64,000 nt of DNA from Ceratorhiza oryzae-sativae. Lineage: Eukaryota; Basidiomycota; Agaricomycetes; Cantharellales; Ceratobasidiaceae. Position numbers and translations under genes: made by a program. The notes beneath the pieces were generated by a model, which had not been told where the DNA came from, did no database searches, and saw only the letters and a list, made by a program, of their open reading frames with translations. The stretch covers positions 1,240,001 through 1,304,000 of the forward strand of contig JARWMV010000241.1 of NCBI GenBank assembly GCA_030998015.1, given 5' to 3'. The stretch's first letter is position 1. Each line of letters opens with the position of its first letter. This document shows positions 57,836-64,000 of the stretch, piece by piece.

Positions 57836-58224
57836 TGCTCAAATTATGGCTAAGCTACGGTGTTGGAGGAGAAGGATGAAGTGTCGAAAGCTCATCACCG
57901 AAAAGGACAACAATTAGAACGAGCCATTTGCGTCATTGACCGATCGGGGATTGAGCGCTCGGTGACAATGGAAGCTCGAGCCACGCGATTTAAACGTGAG
58001 CATGAGCAAGGCACATATAGATGCGCGTTAACGGGGTGGCAAGAATATCGCCGGTGGTTTGTTTGCCCAATATGCAGAGCGAGCTTTACCCCAATGCACG
58101 TCATCTAAGCGTCTTTTTCTGACAGTGAGTGTCTCTATGAATTCTCAATCCTGGGTTTTTATGAACAGAGCGGAATGAGGGTCACCTATACCAAAAGGCC
58201 CCAAATATGATACAACACTTTGCG

Positions 58225-59850
58225 ATCGGCACCGAGCCTCGTTCCCAAGACCTGGATGTATCCTATAACACATTAACGCGGTCAATTGAGTGATTTGAAT
58301 ACTTTTTCAGCACAAGTATTGAGTGCTGACACAACCTTATCGCTCGCTTTCTAAATTAGCCATATATTCGTATACGCATTTCGAGCGCCCAAGAATGCCC
58401 GAACGTGTGGAACAAGACGTGAGATGCCTTTATGGCCAATGGCCTTGCTGGAAATTGTGGTGTTCTGGTACCTTGTTCAACGCCTATTGTTCACAAAACA
58501 GACCAGCTCGGCTTGATAATCTGCAAATTGAGTCGTCCCAAAATGGATGATCCGCTTGCGGATGATTCGCAGACGTGTTTGTGCTGTTCCATACAAGGTT
58601 TGATTGAGGTGCCTCGCGTAGGATCTTGCGCCCTTTCATTTTTGGGATTGCATCGGGGTGTAGGTCTACCAATTTCATCATGGCTCGATGCTTCATAGTC
58701 TGTAGAGATTGAGTACCAGTCCGGTCACGTGACGGCTTTCGGAAAGCAGTCGAACTTTACCTCCGTGCTGCACGCGATGCGAAGTTTGAAATATATCGCA
58801 TACCTGAACATAAAGGCATTCCCGGCAAAGAAAGTGCTGGCCGCCTTGAAAACAAAGAGGGTTCGATCACAACCGAACCCCTATTCAACCGTACAATTAC
58901 CTGGGCCAAGTTCATGTCTAGAGAACGGGCCGTTCGTAATTGGGGTCGAGCATGGCAATCGGGCCACCATTCCGCACACGTTATGACCTCGCTGCCGACA
59001 CCCGAACCCTCGCTTTCAACCGTTCCATAAGTTATTTGATGGTACGCGACGCATACACTCTCGTAGAATACAAGTAGCGCTGGGCCACGCATTCTGCAGT
59101 GAATACTACATCCGGTTTGGAGTAGTGGAATACTTCGGTTGCCCATGTGATGATGCACTGGGAGCGCAATCGCTACAGCACGTCCTTCTAGAATGCACCA
59201 GATACAATTCGGCTGGGATGAAGCTCAGAAGGGCGTCGAAATACCTCCAGCTCCACGAGCTTTTGAATACTGCTTCAGACATCACAGTCGTGACCGATTT
59301 CCCCTTTGCCTCGTCCGCCTTTCCCATATAATATACTATCCACACGCGCCTCACCCGCTGTCAGTAACCCCCTGCTTGTAGCCTCACATCCCGCTTGTTC
59401 CCACCTGCAACTTTCTTTTTCGTTCCAGGCGCTGCCTTTCTATAGGTGATATGACTTTGCTCATGTAACGTGTTTCCATTGTATGGAAAATAGAAGGAAT
59501 GTAACCAAAAAGAAAAGAAATGTATGGTCACGTGACATCCGATCCACCGTGCTCGCCTGCCTACGACCAGCCGATGCGCCGTGTGCAGAGCGCACGGTAA
59601 CCACACAAAACATGAAATTGAACCATCAATATCCAGAACTCCTACATTGAAATCCTCTAGTTTGCGCGCTTACTGCTAACTCGTTTTTAGCAAAGCGACC
59701 TCTTCAAAAAGCAAAAAAAAGCCTCGTATATCCTTCCTTGATGTAAGGCAACACTTCATTTAATTTTCATACAAGGTACATATCAAATATGTAGAACGTA
59801 GTGATTGGGTAGATCGCCGCTCTTCGCTGCCGAAATTTGAAGAAACCCCC
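58225..59850 (+). repeat. duplicated segment R4, second copy
   Basis: Counterpart of 55070-56439, somewhat longer because it keeps more of the LINE fragment. Both copies end with a GCGCCGTGT(A/G)CAGAG tract and an AT-rich tail. Confidence 0.7.
58900..59331 (+). pseudogene. LINE-type RNase H C-terminal fragment, longer copy
   Basis: The translation runs through NWGRAWQSGHHSAHVMTSLP, then after a one-base shift near 59027 RRIHSRRIQVALGHAF and SEYYIRF, then YFGCPCDDAL and LQHVLLECTRYNSAGMKL. These are the family's linker, GHaF.eYy.rF motif and CxC...H...C region in order. At least one frameshift is present and no catalytic domain is left. It is homologous to 55734-55964 and to 10368-11389 plus 21910-22073. 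Confidence 0.8.
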
Positions 59851-61298
59851 ATAAGAGCCGAATACTGCCGCTGCAGCCCTCAGCCTTTATGCCCTTATAC
59901 GCATAGCAGATGCATCAGACTGCCCTACGTCCCACACACCTAAACAGCTGGGCGTCTTTCTTTCAGTAGTCGCACTAGGATTCCTACAGCCACGTCCCTC
60001 ACGGAATCCTGTATTCGCAACTGCGAGACGAGTCTAAGGGCTATCAGACCGTCGTTGATACAGCCTCCGCAGGCGGGTCGGCATCCTGGGGACTTGAGTG
60101 CTCAAGGTCCCTGTCTATGCGAATTGCTTGACCATTCTTTGAACCTTGATGACATGATACTCTGGTTCCGCTGCGCTCTCAGCGCGTTTAACATTTCTGC
60201 CAGGCCTCGATCGTTGGCGGCCTATTCCTGGTCTGTACTTGAATGGAATGTGGGAGAGGTTTCCGTGACTTCATTATCGTGTTTTGCGTCTCTGTTAGCT
60301 TTTTTGAAACCTCTTTGTAGAGCTTAGAGCGTGTTACTTATCCTTTTTTCTCGTCACTCGACTATATCGATATATACGTATATATGCGCCGAAGGACTAA
60401 GCCGTTCATCTATTGCTGAAATATATCTATATGTTGACCACCTTCCAGTGAATGATAAGCTTGAAACCATGAAAGTCAGGACCTTAGCGTCCCTTGCCGT
60501 CATAAACGATACTTCATTTGGCTTTTGTACACGGAATTTGTGGAGTTACGTCTCTATTGCAGTGGATAAATTCATATATTCAAAGCAACTTGAAGCCATA
60601 TAAATTATTGAATTCGTCTAAGATACAATGTCTCCTTCTCAGACGCATTTGGAATGGCGAGGTCAACAAACCATTGCCCCCCAGCTGTCAGAACAGTGAC
60701 CAACAGAGTTAAGCGCTGGCCTCGATTATATAATCTCGGCGTTCCGTCGCTGACACAATCACAATCGCGCCTCGTCCTCATACGGCTAATCTGCCTCACC
60801 GTGACCTCAGCCTCTTGCGTCATTGCATGGACTTGCCCTGGCGTTTTTCTAAATCGCTTTGAGGCTAATGATCCATCCAATATGTATTCCCGACTAGCCT
60901 TCGTCTCCCACGTCACCTAACAGTCCGCTCCATCTGCGGTGGGCTGCCGCATCATAGCCGGCATTACGCTCAACATTCGACCTCCTTGGGACCACCGACG
61001 GCCACACTTCCCGTGTCGTGATACTACCTATGCAACCCTCCCGGTCTGAATTTTCCACTGTTGCGATAAACGGGGCCAATACGCTGCAATTTCCATTCGA
61101 CGACTGCTGCGCTGGATTCGGTCGCCTGGGTCGGGCTGTAGTACCCCGGGGCTCCTGCGACCAGGCACTGAGGCGCAGTGATCTCTCAGGCTTCAAGCAG
61201 CCGCCGGCTCGGTCTCGCCGATATTACAATCCGATGCCCGACCCCGAAGGGGAATCTGTCCGCCATGTAGGCGGGATAATTGGCTCAATGCGAGCTCA
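59851..61298. other. stretch without a supportable gene
   Basis: About 1.4 kb. Short frames on both strands near 60605-61196 show no recognisable domain. The last 100 bases form the promoter of the RTA1-family gene. Confidence 0.5.
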
Positions 61299-61305
61299 TA
61301 TAAAA
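61299..61305 (+). promoter_or_regulatory. TATA box of the RTA1-family gene
   Basis: TATAAAA 93 bases before the ATG at 61392, followed by a pyrimidine-rich leader. Confidence 0.6.
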
Positions 61306-61391
61306 TAGACGTTGGCGAACACCAACTATCTCATCAGCTTCTCCCCACTTGGCCTTCTCAACGACTCGGGCTCATCATCTTCATTCGAACG

Positions 61392-62720
61392 ATGTCTCCC
61401 CTTGCTAACGTTATTGGTACGATGATTCTTTTACGGGCGACTTCACGATACTCACATGACAGCCCGTCTAGCTGCGGCCACCAATGCTACTACAACACAA
61501 CCCGACCCCTCCCAGAATCTCCCCTTCAACTATGTTCCAACCGGATGGGTGGGCTTGACCTTCTTGTCTCTTTTGGAGCGACGACTGGTATGGTTTCTTC
61601 AAATCCTGAACTTGAGCCTTTTTATTAAAGTCTTGCTCTAGTCATACATTTATTCGAAGCATTCTGGTTCCGCGCTTGGTACATGATACCAACGCTCGTT
61701 ACGTGTGGCGTGACCGAGATTATGGATGGAGCGGGCGCTATTGGGGCCACCTCGAGCCCACCAACGATGCTCCATTCCTCATGCAGTATGTCATCTCCCA
61801 CACACAAACGGACACATGCTTATTGCAATGGTCAGGATTTCTACCACTATTATCGCACCATCGTTCATGACAGCGGCCATGTTCTTGATCCTTCCAAGGA
61901 TCGTAGAACAGCTCGGGTCACAATACAGCCGCATGTCTCCCCGTCTTTGTGGGTGGCATCCCTTTGCATATTCCGTCTACTAGAGATTAATCAATTGGTC
62001 AATAGACTCAATCATATTCATTATCGCCGATTTCAGTGCGCTTGTAATCCAGGCGGTTGGAGGTGCTCTTGCGTCCACCGCCGATACTCTTGATGGCGCC
62101 AACCAGGGATCCCACGTCATGCTCGCTGGTATCATCATTCAACTCGGTGCGTACCCCACCCCTCCCACAATTTTTCTTCAACTCATATGCTGAACGCATC
62201 CAGTCGCTGTTGTGCTCTTCACTTTCCTCTCTCTTGAGTTTATCATTCGCTACACATACAACCGACCCGCTCGTAAATCAGCCGTCCCGGAGGATGATGG
62301 CTTGCAAAAGTTTCAGGGTTGGACGGTCGTCTCGCGAGGCGTTGTCTTAACGCTCGTTGGTCTCGGGATTGCCATCGTTTTCATAGTCATCCGAAGCATT
62401 TACCGAACTATCGAGTTGACTGATGGATGGTGAGTCAAGCGTCTCATCTGTGCTTAATGGAATACAGAATTAAAATCTACGGATTCAGGAATGGGACTAT
62501 CATTTCGACCGAAAAGTGGTTCAACTGGTTTGACGGAATGCCGATCGTTGTGGCTATGGTTGTAAGTCTCTTTTCCCTAATCCACTAGATGCACATTACT
62601 TATATTCTCATCCAGGCTTTTAACGTCTTTCACCCTGGGTACCTTCTCCGTGATATTGACAACAAATCGCCTCGCTCCGCACAATCCTCACAGGAACCCG
62701 TTGAACTCCAGACTGTCTAG
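61392..62720 (+). CDS. RTA1-family membrane protein, eight exons, two one-base deletions
   Basis: RTA1-like proteins are fungal plasma-membrane proteins with seven membrane segments, linked to sphingoid-base export and resistance to toxic lipids. Exons are 61392-61416, 61463-61587, 61642-61795, 61836-61948, 62006-62146, 62204-62429, 62489-62561 and 62616-62720, with GT-AG introns. Recognised segments are YVPTGWVGLTFLSL, HLFEAFWFRAWYMIPTL, GRYWGHLEPTNDAPFLMQ, IIAPSFMTAAMFLILPRI, DFSALVIQAVGGALAST, FRVI-type RSIYRTIEL and the closing AFNVFHPGYLL. Two changes break the frame: a run of four T near 61570 where five are needed, and ATGGATGG near 61721 where one more G is needed. Everything else splices cleanly. 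So this is either a recent pseudogene or an intact gene with assembly errors in short homopolymers. Confidence 0.88.
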
Positions 62721-63355
62721 ATCATGGGTTGAGCTTAGATTTTGAAAATGATTTCCCCCTCTTGGGTAATAAATGCTCACGACACGGACTGAGCTGTGGA
62801 CTTTTATTGAATTTGTACATGTGTAGCATACCCCTATCCCCCCCCGAATATATCACTTTCAATCTGCGCCACACCTTTGGGGCTCTATCCCTCCGTCGAT
62901 TATGCCCACTCGACCCGCTTCTCGTGCACAGCTGTGATTCAGGGATCAGCCACGCTCACGCTTCGAATTCGCTGAACGTGCATGATCTTTCATATGCCGT
63001 AGAGACCCAAGTGCTGGCTCTACGTTCTACACTTGGAACGCACTTGTTCAACCTCCACGATAATATCATGACCTTAAGACTGGTCTTGGGACTCGCAGGG
63101 CCCAGTGACTTTTCAGTTCCTTCAAGAGTTCAGGCGCGTTCCGCTTCCCTCGTGATCCTTTCGATACTTAGTTCTGTAGTCTATTTTCTATCCCTCACTG
63201 TGAATCATTCGGCTGAAGACAACAGCCGTGATGAAGAATTTATCATAATTCACTATTTGGCTTTTTCATGACGGAATATGCACTCGAAATCAAACCAAGG
63301 AAGCCGCAATGGACTTCGCCTTGCCCTTGTGTATATTCCCCTAATATTTTTCAGT
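62721..63355. other. stretch without a supportable gene
   Basis: 3' flanks of two convergent genes. A 180-codon plus-strand frame (62729-63271) starts nine bases after the RTA1 stop, has no recognisable domain and overlaps the probable untranslated region, so I do not call it. Confidence 0.4.
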
Positions 63356-64000
63356 TCATGATCCTCCGTCAAACAGATGGTACGATACCTCTTCGTCTTT
63401 CCATTCAATGTACGCTTTGAGCTCGGTATCTCCGAATTTGATACATACCCTAAAAGACATCTCCCAGAACACCCCAACGATCGGGTTAAATGCCATATCA
63501 AGATGTCCTGCAAGTTCCCGCATATCAGCACTTATTGTGCACACTTCGTGAAAGTCGGGTAAGTCCGACCCTAATTCCCGGCCTAGTCAGAAAATGATGT
63601 TAATCGAGCTTGGAAACCCAAACCATCTTCGTCTTTCATGAATTCAGTATCTCTCGGGAGCGTTGTAGAGTATAGAACCGCTGAGAAATCAGCCAATTCG
63701 GGTCGTGGAACCATGAACGGGCGGCAGTAGGCTACTCCGACTACAGAATCGGTGCCCATAACTGTATCCTATCATGCAGTGGCTATAGCGTGAGTAATTT
63801 CAATGGCGGAATCAAGCTGACCTTTGCAATGATCTCAGACCATCCTCCAGGGATCATTACCCCAAGAGGACTCAAGCTGGGTTCGCGTTTGATATGCTCC
63901 GGTTTAGAGAGATCATAGGGTACTGCAACTGGTACACCGTATGAATAATGTGCTGCTCGACTGATGACCCTTCGGCAGATTGCCCAGATCACAGCTCCAT
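63356..64000 (-). CDS. 3' end of an unrecognised gene, runs off the window
   Basis: A minus-strand gene that seems to enter from beyond 64000. One exon-like piece (63821-63992) contains VISRAAHYSYGVPVAVPYDL and GVMIPGGWSEIIAK and ends at a GTCAGC donor. A second (63356-63544) contains ISADMRELAGHLDMAFNP and FRVCIKFGDTELKAYIEW and ends in a TGA. The region between them is open in pieces, and I cannot fix all the splice sites. No family is recognised. Both pieces have protein-like composition, which is why I prefer a real gene to chance frames. Confidence 0.4.

Larger units (their letters stand above)
57430..58085 (-). repeat. pheromone duplication unit, copy C
   Basis: Nearly identical to unit A at 50915-51540 in and around the gene, and less similar to unit B although B lies between them. 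Confidence 0.85.

Noticed and set aside
62729..63271. 180-codon plus-strand frame after the RTA1-family gene
   Set aside because: Begins in the probable 3' untranslated region, unrecognisable sequence, no splicing signals in keeping with neighbours.
1..64000. CRISPR arrays, rRNA genes or bacterial-type operons
   Set aside because: No regularly spaced direct repeats or rRNA-like sequence seen; the intron-bearing genes show a eukaryotic nuclear region.

Overview
The window looks like nuclear DNA of a filamentous basidiomycete. The genes have short GT-AG introns (mostly 43-63 nt). Four very small genes encode CaaX-box mating pheromone precursors of the basidiomycete type. There are Ty3 retrotransposons, one with a chromodomain, and the kinase and glycosyltransferase styles are common in mushroom-forming fungi. 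My guess is the Rhizoctonia/Ceratobasidium group, but the sequence alone does not prove it.

Layout. At 0-8.5 kb are a divergent pheromone gene (949-1044, +), a complete five-exon protein-kinase-like gene (3140-4483, -) and a four-exon gene of unknown function (5126-6023, +). At about 8.5-26.3 kb lies a sharply bounded, CpG-starved block of nested transposons. Two 1.3-kb LTR-like arms in opposite orientation (8499-10367 and 23730-25033) enclose the RNase H end of a LINE-type gene. That gene is split by a 10.5-kb Ty3 chromovirus (11390-21909), which is itself split by a 121-bp hairpin MITE. A solo LTR of the chromovirus family sits in the left arm. Between its chromodomain and 3' LTR the chromovirus carries about 3.5 kb of extra cargo: two unrecognised genes, one antisense and spliced, and a decayed gene with the HUH and SF3-helicase motifs of CRESS-DNA virus Rep proteins. 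Most stop codons and both lost catalytic aspartates in this element can be explained by CpG deamination.

From 27.4 kb the sequence returns to normal CpG content. It holds a broken UDP-glycosyltransferase gene (27385-29327), a gene-poor 10.7-kb stretch, a Mis12-type kinetochore gene whose 3' part is frameshifted (40025-41480), and a young, intact Ty3 element on the minus strand (42239-48957). That element has only 99-bp LTRs and a canonical -1 frameshift heptamer at the gag-pol junction.

From 50.9 to 59.9 kb, three pheromone genes encoding the same 36-residue precursor lie in a segmental tandem duplication that also carries LINE RNase H fragments. This part looks like one side of a pheromone/receptor mating locus, but no STE3-type receptor is visible in the window. 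An RTA1-family membrane protein gene (61392-62720) with two one-base deletions and the end of an unrecognised minus-strand gene close the window.
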